A DNA stretch of 64,000 nucleotides from Loripinus fragilis (GCA_964019695.1 OZ026526.1:14350754-14414753); one strand, 5' to 3'. Counted from the stretch's first letter, positions 49,001 through 52,531 are shown. Notes: generated by a model not told the origin, from the letters alone. A program made the numbers and translations.

Positions 49001-52000
49001 AAGATGCATTTTTCCAAATCTATCTGCTGCAAAGTAAAGGTGACGCTTTAGGGATTAATTACCTGTGTGCCAGTAAGTTTTTGCTTTCGGGTTTTTTCAA
49101 AATAGTCGTGAGCTGGCATTGGTATGCCTAGAAATTGTTGGTACCATGTCTTATCTCTGGGTGGACACCCACTACCTGTACAGTCAACCAGTATTCCGTT
49201 TAAATTTCCAAGTTCACACCCACCCCCTAAACAAGGTAGATTTCCATTTTGAACTTCATGTCCTTCATTGAATGTGTCTTCTATATTGTTTTGAATATTG
49301 TTTCTGTCTTTTGAAGATACTGTTGATTTGGTTTCTTTGTCAAAGGAAGCATGGGTATCAATATATTCTTTATGTCCAGCTTGACTATGTCTGTTTTCTC
49401 TGTTATCTAACAACGTATTACAAGCCTCTGTTGTGCATGGTTTATTGTTCTGCCTTCTTTGGAACATCCGCAATTGTTCTGAGGTGGTAGACACTGAACT
49501 GCTACCATTTACTGGTTTCTCAGGGTCGATCTTGCTATTAGGACTGCAAGGCGAGTGTGAGCCACCAACAGCACAAGGGCTCTCACCTATTGTAAAATGA
49601 AGAAAGAAAAAAAGTAACAATGAAAGGGTATGAGTTATACTTCGATGCTAAACAAATTTTGTAATAGTGTCTAATGCTTGCGTTCTGGTTATAAATTCTC
49701 ATTTACAGTGCGATACTGCTGTGAAGAAAACTCTTTGGGTCTGTAGATTAGTACATGGTGCTGTATATTGTATATGTTTATGCTGTAAAAAGTCGTGCAA
49801 ATATGATCAGAAAGTTTTATCATTTCTAGGTAATATTCTTAGTGTTTAGTTGGATTGTCATAGAAAATGACAAAATAAATTGATATGATCACTGTCCAGG
49901 AAAACATTGCTAGGGACTGTTGCTTAGAGGAAGTATATTTCACAGCTCTGACAATTAATGATAATACCAGCCAGTGATCTCGAAATGGTAATAGGCACCA
50001 GTCTAATATCTACATGTGTAGCAGTCTTTGCGCGCTGCGGTACTGTTTTAAACATCTGAAGTGCTGTTTGCAGTGGCGGATCCAGAGGGGTTCAGGGGAT
50101 TTCAGGGGATTCGCTCGAACCCCCCTCCCCGCCCCAAGTTTTTAAATACCCTATGAAAATGATATAATTTGGTCTCCGTGAGACCAAATTATTTCATTTT
50201 CATGGAATATTTAGGAAACATGAGATCAACAAAGCGAACCCCCCACACACATACTTATATATATATGAACCCCTTTACCAGAAATAATGGAGCAGCCCCT
50301 GCCATGTCTCGCACTCAATGACTATATTTCCTTTTAAAACTCAATGACTTGGATATTTTGATCACACAGAAATTTGGCATATGTAGCAATCTATCAGTAA
50401 AGCTGTCAATGTGTACATGCAATTTTATATACTAAAATAAAATCACACAAAATGTCATGAAAACATTAACCCTATTATGTGTGCATACGAAAGAAAAAAG
50501 AAATATACGTTACTATAATCCCTATGTGCATTCGAAAGAAAAAGAAACATATATTACTGCAATCCCTATGTGCATACGAAAGAAAAAAGAAATATACGTT
50601 ACTGTAATCCCTATGTGCATTCGAAAGAAAAAGAAACATATATTACTGCAATCCCTATGTGCATACGAAAGAAAAAAGAAATATACGTTACTGTAATCCC
50701 TATGTGCATTCGAAAGAAAAAGAAACATATATTACTGCAATCCCTATGTGCATACGAAAGAAAAAAGAAATATACGTTACTGTAATCCCTATGTGCATTC
50801 GAAAGAAAAAGAAACATATATTACTGTAATCCCTATGTGCATTCGAAAGAAAAAGAAACATATATTACTGCAATCCCTATGTGCATACGAAAGAAAAAAG
50901 AAATATACGTTACTGTAATCATCGAATGGTCTGCAAGTTTGTCCATCGTCTCTGAGGCTGTGACGCGGTGGACACGTGCAGATGTAACTCCCAGCTGTAT
51001 TTGCGCAATTGTGTTCACATAGTCCAGGTTGGTTGGTACATTCATCGATGTCTGAAAATAAAAGACGTACGGCATGTGCGGATCCAGAGGGGGGAGGGGG
51101 GAACAGGGGGAGTCCGGACGCCCCCCCCCCCTGAAAAATCCCAAAAATATAGGGTTTCTTAGCAATACTGGTCCGGATCCCCTGCAAAATCAAATGCATT
51201 AAAGCCAGCATTCAATGCTGGGCAATCATTGGCACACGCCAGCGAAACGCCATTTAAATGGCGTTTCGCTGGCGGGCAAATTATGGCCCGCTTTTCCCAT
51301 CATCGACAAAAAATTCAAACAAACAAACAAAAAACGTTGTCAAAGTTGGACCCCTTGGATCCGCGCATATCCAGTCGTTGTTTTATAATTTCGAACACAT
51401 TTCTCTTTCTGTTCTTAAATAAAAGATGGACTACATACAGTCAACTAAGTTCGAAGTGCAAGGGACCCCACCTGAATTTAGAGAAATCGATGGTTTGAGT
51501 TATCCAATCGGCAATTTCCGCCAACTATCCAATATACGAAAGAACACTAATTACATCAACAGTATTTATAGAGCTTAATCTTACTTATAAATGTATTATG
51601 TAACAATAATATTTTGCAAAATTTTCTAAGTAAAGCTTTAATCGGTGGGTTGGTGCCTGATGCTTATCTGTAGCTGGACCCACCGTGGCTCAACTTGAGG
51701 TTTTCTTTAGCTCTGACTATCTGTGAGTCATGAGCCCTTTTCTTTGTTTCATCATGGTGTAGTAATTTGATTAGAGTGTTTCTCCATGATAATACATTGC
51801 ATTAGTTAGATGGCCTCCATGCGAGCTGAACATTTCGTGTACTTCAACAACAGCAGAATCTAGGGCGAAGATTTGGTACCAGTAAAATGCATTTAAGCCC
51901 CCCCCCCCCCCCGGTGGCTTAGGCTGCTGTCCGTTCTAAGGCGGTGGTTCTGTTGTTGACTTTTTATTTATTGTTACTCCCATTGTGGGAGTCTGTAATT

Positions 52001-52531
52001 GTTCTATGTTTTGTTTTACGTTACTTTATGTCCATTCTAGTATTGCAATCATCTTGATGGGGAAGAGAGAGCTGATTGCTTTGCTTAATTTGTCTTGCTG
52101 GTGTCTCGTGATGGTTGAGCGGCTCTTCCTCGCGGTGCCACGGGGTTGTCTGCAGTTTGTGATTGTGGTATTTCCTGATCATACTCACTTACTATTTTTG
52201 ATATTTCTATCAATATGAAATTGCTTCAACCATTGCAGCATATGCCAAGGTATCGAATTTGTCTCAGCACACACCGAAACAAGCTTATACCAAAGAATTT
52301 CTCTAAGCCTCAACACAAGAGTTTTTGGTATGATTTGATTCTTTCGTCCCATTCAACATTTTTCAGTCATGTCGGGACGGGAACTCAAGAGTAGTCTACA
52401 TACCGAAACAAGACACGCCATCACTTTGAAGTTGGAATCCCTGCAAACAAGAACATTCAACCTTTCCGGTTTCTGTAACCTGGCATCCTTGAGAACAGCC
52501 TCGTCTCTGACAGAAATAAGATGAGAGAGTC
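18902..52531 (-). CDS. Extracellular EGF and two-cysteine-repeat protein (15 exons, 5' end missing)
   Basis: Fifteen minus-strand exons with AG/GT borders join in matching phases (2-1-1-0-1-0-2-1-1-1-1-1-1-1-1 at their 5' edges). They total 3,541 nt, or 1,179 residues plus a stop, with no internal stop. Order: EGF (52404-52531), cbEGF (50914-51051), Ser/Asn-rich linker with C-x4-C motifs (49063-49586, 47536-47884), about 22 modules of the form C-x2-G-x(8-13)-G-x2-C (47536 to 40112), then EGF, cbEGF, EGF, cbEGF, EGF, cbEGF-stop. The disulphide-rich make-up implies a secreted or extracellular-matrix protein. No transmembrane segment or signal peptide is seen; the latter should lie in the missing 5' exons. 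I do not recognise an orthologue. Exons are annotated separately below. Confidence 0.85.
19084..19376. mobile_element. TTAA-flanked MITE next to the terminal exon
   Basis: TTAATCCTTTCCTAACGTCA and TTGCATAAAGGGTTAA are the ends. The central hairpin is GATGAAATGCCGCATAAGGC/GGCATTTCATC. It starts about 40 bp upstream of the terminal exon's acceptor. Confidence 0.75.
19415..19630. mobile_element. MITE with GATTTCCAACAATGTGG ends (opposite orientation copy)
   Basis: GAGATTTCCAACAATGTGGC and CACATTGTTAGAAATCTCAT are the ends. The interior is the reverse of the copy at 42678-42893. Confidence 0.85.
19963..20213. mobile_element. TTAA-flanked MITE, TTTGTAT ends
   Basis: TTAACCCTTTGTATACTAAT and TGAATACAAAGGGGTAA are the ends; the right TTAA has changed to GTAA. 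The central hairpin is AATGCAGCATCATGCTGCATT. Confidence 0.8.
20214..21000. other. Intron sequence without recognised features
   Basis: Apart from a short direct duplication (CACTGCAAAG(C/T)TACAGCACAGG at about 20292-20338), nothing is recognised. Around 21001-21100 a fragment begins GATCCAGAGGGGGGATGCAG, related to the GGATCC-type MITEs at 51073 and 62617. The adjoining 21107-21222 is a 5'-truncated SINE. Confidence 0.5.
21107..21222 (+). mobile_element. 5'-truncated SINE
   Basis: It has the 3' body and tail only: ACACATTAATCCTTGCTTAG, GTACTGAATCAACC, CTGACAGAACTGAAAATTGT, AAAGAATCAAATCAAACAAA. It is the same family as 13191 and 14284. Confidence 0.85.
21227..21322 (-). CDS. Compact EGF exon
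   Basis: Phase 1-1, 96 nt, acceptor TTTTTGCAG, donor GTATGG. It reads [20 protein letters not shown] then [17 protein letters not shown] tail (ATCAAATCAAACAAACAAAC) ends within a few bases of the donor, at about 21220. Confidence 0.9.
21708..21911. mobile_element. TTAA-flanked MITE with internal hairpin
   Basis: TTAATCCTTAAAGTGCCAAT and TAGGTGGCGCTTTAAGGGTTAA form the ends. The interior hairpin is CATGAGAATCATCTGCCAGC/AGACGACTCTCATG. Confidence 0.85.
22090..22600. mobile_element. GGGCCTCG-family MITE carrying a nested foldback copy
   Basis: The outer pieces (CCTGTCTTCGGGGTTCC; AAAGGCGCTGAGCAGACTGT, GCCATTGTTGTTCGCATACG) match 43447-43691. The inner part 22278-22462 is a hairpin-core foldback (core CTCAAAAGAACTGTCTC / GAGACGATTCTTTTGAG). 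Confidence 0.7.
23108..24262 (+). repeat. 5' LTR
   Basis: 1,155 bp, TG...CA. A polyadenylation hexamer AATAAA lies at 23731-23736. By eye it matches the 3' LTR except for C at 24002 against A at 31669. Confidence 0.96.
24264..24275 (+). promoter_or_regulatory. Primer binding site, tRNA-Leu type
   Basis: TGGTGGCAGCGG starts one base after the LTR and is complementary to a tRNA 3' end CCGCTGCCACCA, which is the form found in animal tRNA-Leu. The tRNA assignment rests on recall of tRNA-Leu 3' ends. Confidence 0.75.
24329..27391 (+). CDS. Gag-protease-integrase polyprotein of the LTR element
   Basis: 1,020 residues, starting [16 protein letters not shown] (the second Met at 24332 is an equal choice). 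In order: a charged coiled-coil N-terminus (about 30-110); a capsid-like part with a SCAN-like segment ([20 protein letters not shown] and on, about 195-285); a CCHC knuckle [14 protein letters not shown] (about 327-340); a protease motif [12 protein letters not shown] (about 415); a 140-residue linker; and integrase. The integrase has a zinc-binding part ([23 protein letters not shown]), a core with MDIVGPL, DQGSNF and the Glu in LVENFNG, and a GPY-type module ([17 protein letters not shown]). No reverse transcriptase lies between protease and integrase, unlike standard Gypsy elements. The frame is fully open. Confidence 0.93.
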   Translation: MMADPKTEIPSWLEKVIEKGGDVNVCLSYLKEKAEKEESLRLKEIEREDKLKTDEAERAERAAVRAEKAALRDAEEKEKDRQLRILQLETDKEIKLKELEIKALEIDKKPAASEIKPKVALPKYDQHQDIEVFLTSFERLAELHKWPKEDWPIRLVPQLSGKALEAYSRMSVPDSKSYEKIKRAIFERFGLNPMEYRDKFRNAKQLGDETFKEYAIRVSRYFEHWKDSEEVENDYFKLTDLIIRDQLLYNCSSELQTYLQEKEPKSLSDMVALANAYQLAHKNKETKKFYRPPHLRYQNREYEGNDNSSSGAVGGSVQFSKPWEKRKCFHCQSEDHLIAKCPFKLNLNEKNDPSRRKDKENQANGLIHSPTKCEHRYREIEIPVENSMNENTGNKTLTLTNGLIISDGKVDGKDVKVLRDTGCTTIFISEYVSKKGQKTGTCQNVTLADGSNLKCPEVLVQIETAYISGKVKALIMNNPFADLVIGNVGHIQNENNKDSFQAVETRALKQKREKEEIVQRLTEAKIQSERLHDKELSSKIENSDKHESSDLGQMNTDVDIDLSISKDQLLIEQEKDVTLINVKKYIVCQSDIESTCCEKKKRSYFIYENEILYRVFISKCGDRLKQIVVPLKFRDKLLQIANDVPLGGHLGNRKTRQRILQSFFWPGIFIDVAHYCRTCAVCQKTVKKGKVFKAPLISIPPVDEPFARIAMDIVGPLVRSEKGNRFILVVCDYGTKYPEAIPLKTIDAETVANALIDIFSRTGIPREILSDQGSNFMSATIKHLCSLLHIKKLKTSPYHPQANGLVENFNGTLKKMLKCYSDETAKDWDKNIPYVLFAYREAKHETTGFSPFEMLYGRYVRGPLSIVKEEWEDLKPEDVKQSAISYILDARERLKKMTALANSREISQKEKQKKYFDKKTKDRQLKVRDKVLLLLPTSTNNLLAEWRGPYEIIDQVSPVDYTVKMKKKTKTFHINMIKKWYDRHEDENMEVDNQDEIIDEADDRHFHSICIIYGKEEDCL
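27321..27998 (+). pseudogene. Truncated reverse transcriptase, first copy
   Basis: The frame is +1 relative to the Gag-PR-IN frame and overlaps its end by 71 nt. It reads [20 protein letters not shown], then the RT fingers and palm start ([58 protein letters not shown]). It is cut at 27982, before the catalytic (F/Y)xDD box, by the join to a second gag. It therefore cannot make an active polymerase. Confidence 0.92.
27980..29378 (+). pseudogene. Second gag-protease copy, truncated at both ends
   Basis: This is a repeat of 24504-25902, beginning inside the gag coiled coil ([20 protein letters not shown]) and ending after the protease (IVQRLTEAK). It contains the full capsid, CCHC knuckle and LRDTGC motif. 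The 5' gag start is lost, so translation would need another start. At 29374-29378 it jumps into RT in a -1 frame relation, and the gag frame stops at 29445. The integrase segment 25903-27492 of the first copy has no counterpart here. Confidence 0.92.
29379..30716 (+). CDS. Reverse transcriptase-RNase H of the LTR element, second copy
   Basis: Reads through the RT core: [51 protein letters not shown], the catalytic box [12 protein letters not shown], then the connection ([20 protein letters not shown]) and RNase H ([47 protein letters not shown]), ending [15 protein letters not shown] and TAA. FIDD stands where YVDD or YIDD is usual. There is no integrase after RNase H; about 60 bp of non-coding sequence leads to the polypurine tract. 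No ATG opens this frame at the junction, so expression would require frameshifting from gag. Confidence 0.9.
   Translation, partial: EFDDVLTDVPGRTSVIEHKVVLNSETPVYKRPYTMPYAVREKVEQEVKNMLNAGIVEKSKSAYGAPIVVVQKKDASMRLCIDYRGLNEITVFDPQPMPKLDDIFNKLGKAKFISKIDCTKGFWQIPLEESAKEKSGFVTPFGHFQFNVMPFGMVNSGATFVRLMKIILEGLEDFSDAFIDDVIIFSDSFHEHLDHLKQVLLSFRKANVIAKPSKTLLGFRELEFLAHKVGNGAVHPTEEKIDAINRIVPPTTKKQVRSFIGTMNFYRRFIPHFSEIALPLTDLTTKDKSNKVKWLQDHQIAFDKLKQCITHYPVLRSPNFDKVFYLQTDASDRGIGAVLLQEDCGIRHPVMYISKKLNSAEEAYSTIEKECLAIVKSVQKLREYLLGTEFVIECDHFPLQWLNKAKDNNMRLLRWSLLLQEYRFRIHHIPGVKNAVADLLSRFHN
30759..30774 (+). promoter_or_regulatory. Polypurine tract
   Basis: GTTGAGGGGGAGGTA lies immediately before the 3' LTR, the expected plus-strand primer site. 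Confidence 0.8.
30775..31929 (+). repeat. 3' LTR
   Basis: 1,155 bp, offset 7,667 bp from the 5' LTR throughout, hence no net indels. AATAAA at 31398-31403. Confidence 0.96.
31935..32804. other. Intron sequence, nothing recognised
   Basis: AT-rich, no element ends or conserved coding seen. Confidence 0.4.
32805..32930 (-). CDS. Calcium-binding EGF exon
   Basis: Phase 1-1, 126 nt, acceptor ATGTTTCAG, donor GTAAGA. It reads [20 protein letters not shown] then [20 protein letters not shown] and CT. It is a complete cbEGF with the beta-hydroxylation-type N...Y segment. The next intron (21323-32804) hosts the LTR retrotransposon. Confidence 0.93.
32931..34949. other. Intron sequence, nothing recognised
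   Basis: Several chance ORFs occur on both strands (for example near 33206-33511 and 33873-34181), without recognisable domains. A weak hairpin GAGGCTGGCTTTCCATAAAA / AGTCAGTATCTCAATACTGA at about 34620-34660 resembles one at 18690-18730 (GGCTGACTTTCCATAGAAAG / TCAGCCTC). Confidence 0.4.
34950..35045 (-). CDS. Compact EGF exon
   Basis: Phase 1-1, 96 nt, acceptor CTATTGTAG, donor GTTGGA. It reads [20 protein letters not shown] then [11 protein letters not shown]. It has the same length and spacing as the 96-nt exon at 21227-21322, which suggests block duplication. Confidence 0.9.
35400..35890. repeat. Interspersed repeat copy with G/C run
   Basis: It starts ACAACAACAGATCCTGGGG, has a 14-nt C-run near 35446, then GTGGCTTAGGCTG, and later AAAGAGGGCAAAGATCAGGA and GGTCAGCCCTTTCCCAGCAG. 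The copy at 51850-52205 begins the same way (CAACAACAGCAGAATCTAGG, C-run, GGTGGCTTAGGCTG). Confidence 0.6.
36319..36444 (-). CDS. Calcium-binding EGF exon
   Basis: Phase 1-1, 126 nt, acceptor TATTTTCAG, donor GTATAT. It reads [40 protein letters not shown] and CK. The D-V-N-E-C start marks a calcium-binding EGF; the F at the usual Y/F site after the N is retained. Confidence 0.92.
37154..37327 (-). CDS. EGF-like exon with C-x4-C leader
   Basis: Phase 1-1, acceptor GTTTGCAG, donor GTACAT. It reads [19 protein letters not shown] then [20 protein letters not shown] and GITGRACNE. The second half is a compact six-cysteine EGF with the 'C-x3-C-x-NGG-x-C' spacing of WIF1, VWDE and tenascin-like EGFs. 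It opens the first EGF/cbEGF pair. Confidence 0.9.
37970..38219. mobile_element. TTAA-flanked MITE, TTTGTAT ends
   Basis: TTAACCCTTTGTATTCTGAT and CAGTATACAATGGGTTAA are the ends. The central hairpin is AATGCAGCACTATGTTGCATT. Confidence 0.85.
39530..39630. mobile_element. Foldback core of the hairpin family (partial copy)
   Basis: AATAACATGTGTTGTGGGTG, then the core AAAAGAAACGTCTC repeated once and closed by GAGACGTTTCTTTT. Both arms carry the A/T variant at the same place, preserving pairing. Only the centre of the element remains. Confidence 0.75.
39632..39890 (-). repeat. Interspersed repeat family 'GGTCAGCCCTTTCCCAGCAG'
   Basis: Shared words: GGGAAAGTGACAA, CACAAACGAGAGCC, GAGGTCAGCCCTTTCCCAGC, AACACAAGACA, GATCCACAAA, TTGGAACG. 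Relatives occur at 35400-35890 and 36625-36740. Related in part through GATCAGGAAATACCACAATC are 19690-19955, 44889-45035, 46345-46620 and 51850-52205. The class is unknown; it is long and without a credible ORF. Confidence 0.6.
40112..40267 (-). CDS. Two-cysteine-module exon (modules 21-22)
   Basis: Phase 1-1, acceptor TTTTTCAG, strong donor GTAAGG after 40112. It reads [19 protein letters not shown] and [20 protein letters not shown], then ends DEEGC. Module 21 lacks the usual C-x2-G. This is the last exon of the module array before the EGF pairs. Confidence 0.85.
40797..41096 (-). CDS. Two-cysteine-module exon (modules 17-20)
   Basis: Phase 1 in and phase 1 out (donor GTTTGA). It completes module 17 ([19 protein letters not shown]) and then reads [39 protein letters not shown] and [20 protein letters not shown]. 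The donor is weaker than others in the gene, but phase and reading continue correctly into 40267. Confidence 0.85.
41101..41176. repeat. 37-nt-arm palindrome overlapping a splice acceptor
   Basis: The arms 41101-41137 and 41140-41176 are reverse complements with one mismatch and a 2-nt loop. The minus-strand acceptor TGATTTCAG for the exon starting at 41096 overlaps the left arm. Confidence 0.93.
41232..41289 (-). pseudogene. Partial duplicate of the start of exon 40797-41096
   Basis: These 58 nt match 41042-41099 with few differences and encode [17 protein letters not shown] in the same sense. An acceptor-like TTCTTCTTCTAG remains at its 5' side, but no donor is visible after the match; the frame runs on to a stop about 15 codons later. 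It is either a dead duplicate or an alternative last exon. Confidence 0.75.
41858..42504 (-). CDS. Largest two-cysteine-module exon (modules 8-17)
   Basis: Phase 2 in (ACGTTTCAG before 42504), phase 1 out (GTAATT). It encodes about 215 residues holding nine or so modules in a row, among them [73 protein letters not shown] and [20 protein letters not shown]. Two modules are shorter ([13 protein letters not shown] and [13 protein letters not shown]). Cysteines are always two per module. Spacers between modules are 7-20 residues long and polar. Confidence 0.88.
42678..42893. mobile_element. MITE with GATTTCCAACAATGTGG ends
   Basis: GAGATTTCCAACAATGTGG at the left is mirrored by CTACATTGTTGGAAATC at the right. 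A second copy lies in the opposite orientation at 19415-19630, with the same CCTTTTAAGC, TCAGTAGCTTAACA and AGCAAAGG words. Confidence 0.85.
43160..43434 (-). CDS. Two-cysteine-module exon (modules 5-8) with Thr-rich spacer
   Basis: Phase 0 in (ATTTCAG before 43434), phase 2 out (GTAGTG). It reads [57 protein letters not shown], then a threonine run [11 protein letters not shown] that is a likely O-glycosylated spacer, then [16 protein letters not shown]. The second Cys of module 8 is in the next exon. Confidence 0.85.
43447..43691. mobile_element. MITE with ~30-bp inverted ends (ATATGGGCCTCGTCGCGAGA)
   Basis: ATATGGGCCTCGTCGCGAGA at the left is matched by the inverted right end ATATGGGCCCCGACGCGAGA, followed by AAACCTGTCTT / AAGCCTGTCTT. 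The interior has the hairpin CTGCGCAGATGCGCAG. Interrupted relatives lie at 22090-22600 and 45706-46350. Confidence 0.85.
44024..44316 (-). mobile_element. tRNA-type SINE, second family, minus strand
   Basis: On the minus strand the head reads GCAGTAGGTAGTGAGTCAG (A-box position) and AGGAGTTCGATATAGGCC (B-box position). The body includes CAGTTACAAGTGAAAGTATG, and the tail is GGGATGTAAGACATCAAACC then AAGCAAACAAACAAAACC. It is a different head from the SINEs at 13-14 kb, but the tail is of the same kind. Confidence 0.75.
44636..44887. mobile_element. TTAA-flanked MITE, TTTGTAT ends
   Basis: TTAACCCTTTGTATTCTTAT at the left and CCAAATACAATGGGTTGA at the right are the ends. The central hairpin is AATGCAGCATTATGCTGCATT. 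Sister copies are at 19963-20213 and 37970-38219. Confidence 0.8.
45068..45333 (-). CDS. Two-cysteine-module exon (modules 2-5)
   Basis: Phase 1 in (TATTTCAG before 45333), phase 0 out (GTATAG). It reads [58 protein letters not shown] and, at the end, KKCGDDQ. Each module keeps C-(P/S)-x-G, a central acidic-Gly, and a second Cys 12-15 residues on. The gene shows no EGF domain here. Confidence 0.85.
45494..45684. mobile_element. TTAA-flanked MITE with internal perfect hairpin
   Basis: TTAACCCTGAAAGCGCCAAT and GGTGCCGCTTTAAGGGTTAA are the ends. The interior palindrome GAGAATTGTCTGCCAGCAGA/CAATTCTC is flanked by GCATGATATT and ATGTCATGC. It is the same family as 21708-21911. Confidence 0.85.
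45706..46350. mobile_element. MITE of the GGGCCTCG family split by another MITE
   Basis: The left piece ATATGGGCCTCCATGCAGGA to about 45780 and the right piece from about 46200 (TTCTGGCCTTAGTCTG, ACTAGCTAGAATGTTGAAAC, GCGCCGATCAGACTGCGC) match the uninterrupted copy at 43447-43691. The insert between them (about 45781-46199) has its own ends TTAGTTGATTTAC / GTAAATCAACTAA and a central hairpin AAAGCTCTGAAAATGGCCAG / TGGTCATTTTCAGAGCTTT. Confidence 0.7.
47205..47441. mobile_element. TTAA-flanked MITE
   Basis: TTAACCCTTATAGTGCCA at the left and TTGGCTCTTTACGGGTTAA at the right form the ends. The interior palindrome is CAGACTGCTCCTATAGGAG/TAGTCTG at about 47328-47360. CGTCTGCTG words near both ends are shared with the copies at 21708 and 45494. 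Confidence 0.75.
47536..47884 (-). CDS. Exon: end of linker and first two-cysteine module
   Basis: It enters in phase 0 after AAAAG (47885) and leaves in phase 1 before GTATTG. The reading starts [20 protein letters not shown] and includes [14 protein letters not shown] (a C-x4-C motif). It then begins the repeat array with [18 protein letters not shown], and ends PELKCQ with the split glycine codon. The last cysteine opens module 2, completed in the next exon, so module borders do not coincide with exon borders. Confidence 0.8.
47919..49054. mobile_element. 1.14-kb TTAA-flanked element filling an intron
   Basis: The ends read TCCTTAAAGTGCCAACC (from 47919) and, inverted, TCCCTAAAGCGTCACC (from 49054), each bordered by TTAA (47915-18, 49055-58). 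These match the inverted ends of shorter TTAA MITEs in the window. The splice donor of the exon at 49063 is 4 nt from the TTAA and the next acceptor about 30 nt beyond the other end, so the element makes up nearly the whole intron. A LINE relic lies inside. Confidence 0.8.
48430..48680 (+). pseudogene. L1-type LINE ORF2 C-terminal relic inside the TTAA element
   Basis: The plus strand reads [20 protein letters not shown] then VMKQCSDGG, shifts frame once, and continues [15 protein letters not shown], a stop in place of Trp, then IKRLL. The pattern 'F.W..K....R....Q....GGLKM.(N/D)F....ALK..W(I/L)KR' is the conserved segment after the reverse-transcriptase core in L1-like LINEs. It is heavily decayed. 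Confidence 0.6.
49063..49586 (-). CDS. Linker exon with C-x4-C motifs
   Basis: The acceptor ACAATAG lies before 49586 (phase 1) and the donor GTAATT follows 49063 (phase 0). It encodes about 174 residues rich in Ser, Asn, Thr and Lys, with no EGF fold. It carries three C-x4-C motifs: [19 protein letters not shown] and [10 protein letters not shown]; an earlier [11 protein letters not shown] is similar with wider spacing. The same spacing recurs in [10 protein letters not shown] (next exon) and [10 protein letters not shown] (exon 37154-37327). No known domain is recognised; it is likely a flexible, possibly glycosylated extracellular linker. Confidence 0.75.
50071..50306. mobile_element. MITE, CAGTGGCGGATCCAGAGG type, with internal hairpin
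   Basis: It starts CAGTGGCGGATCCAGAGGGG and ends GGAGCAGCCCCTGCCATG. The central inverted repeat ATGAAAATGATATAATTTGG/TCTC and GAGACCAAATTATTTCATTT/TCAT lies at about 50155-50203. Confidence 0.65.
50478..50925. repeat. 89-bp minisatellite (~5 units, each two 44/45-nt halves) abutting a splice donor
   Basis: Units read CGAAAGAAAAAAGAAATATA, CGTTACTGTAATCCCTATGT, GCATT, then a sister half with CGAAAGAAAAAGAAACATAT, ATTACTGCAATCCC. Copies repeat at exactly 89 bp over most of the array. On the minus strand the first half-unit contains GATTACAGTAACG, the exact donor context of the exon at 50914-51051. Confidence 0.93.
50914..51051 (-). CDS. Calcium-binding EGF exon
   Basis: A phase 1-1 exon reading [20 protein letters not shown] then [20 protein letters not shown] and RPFDDY. 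The D-I-D-E-C start and N...G-S-Y-I-C segment are the calcium-binding and beta-hydroxylation consensus of cbEGF domains. The donor GTAACG lies at 50908-50913, and the same donor-containing word is repeated in the neighbouring minisatellite. Confidence 0.93.
51073..51370. mobile_element. GGATCC-type MITE with a 38-bp perfect central palindrome
   Basis: The ends ATGTGCGGATCCAGAGGGG and (inverted) ATATGCGCGGATCCAAGGGG are present. Inside, 51237-51274 is a perfect 38-bp palindrome centred on ATTTAAAT with GCGAAACGCC arms. A sister copy is at 62617-62918. Confidence 0.8.
51850..52205 (+). repeat. Interspersed repeat copy (C-run, GGTGGCTTAGGCTG)
   Basis: Same family as 35400-35890; it continues GTATTGCAATCATCTTGATG, GGGAAGAGAGAGCTGATTGC and ends TTTCCTGATCATACTCACTT. 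The opposite-strand copies at 46345-46620 and 19690-19955 carry the reverse complement of these words. Confidence 0.6.
52322..52392 (-). mobile_element. SINE 3' fragment, minus strand
   Basis: On the minus strand: CGTCCCGACATGACTGAAAA, TGTTGAATGGGACGAAAGAA, TCAAATCATACC. It lies about 10 bp downstream of the donor of exon 52404-52531, a second case of a SINE remnant next to a donor of this gene. Confidence 0.7.
52404..52531 (-). CDS. EGF-like exon (first exon visible)
   Basis: TTTCAG precedes 52531 and GTATGT follows 52404. It enters in phase 2 and leaves in phase 1. It reads [20 protein letters not shown] then [17 protein letters not shown], a six-cysteine EGF-like domain with C-x4-C-x3-C spacing. 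The phase-2 start shows that at least one more exon lies upstream, beyond the window or beyond the LINE at 55-61 kb. Confidence 0.85.

Noticed and set aside
50478..50925. CRISPR-like regular repeats
   Set aside because: There are no unique spacers: the whole 89-bp unit repeats, in an animal gene intron.
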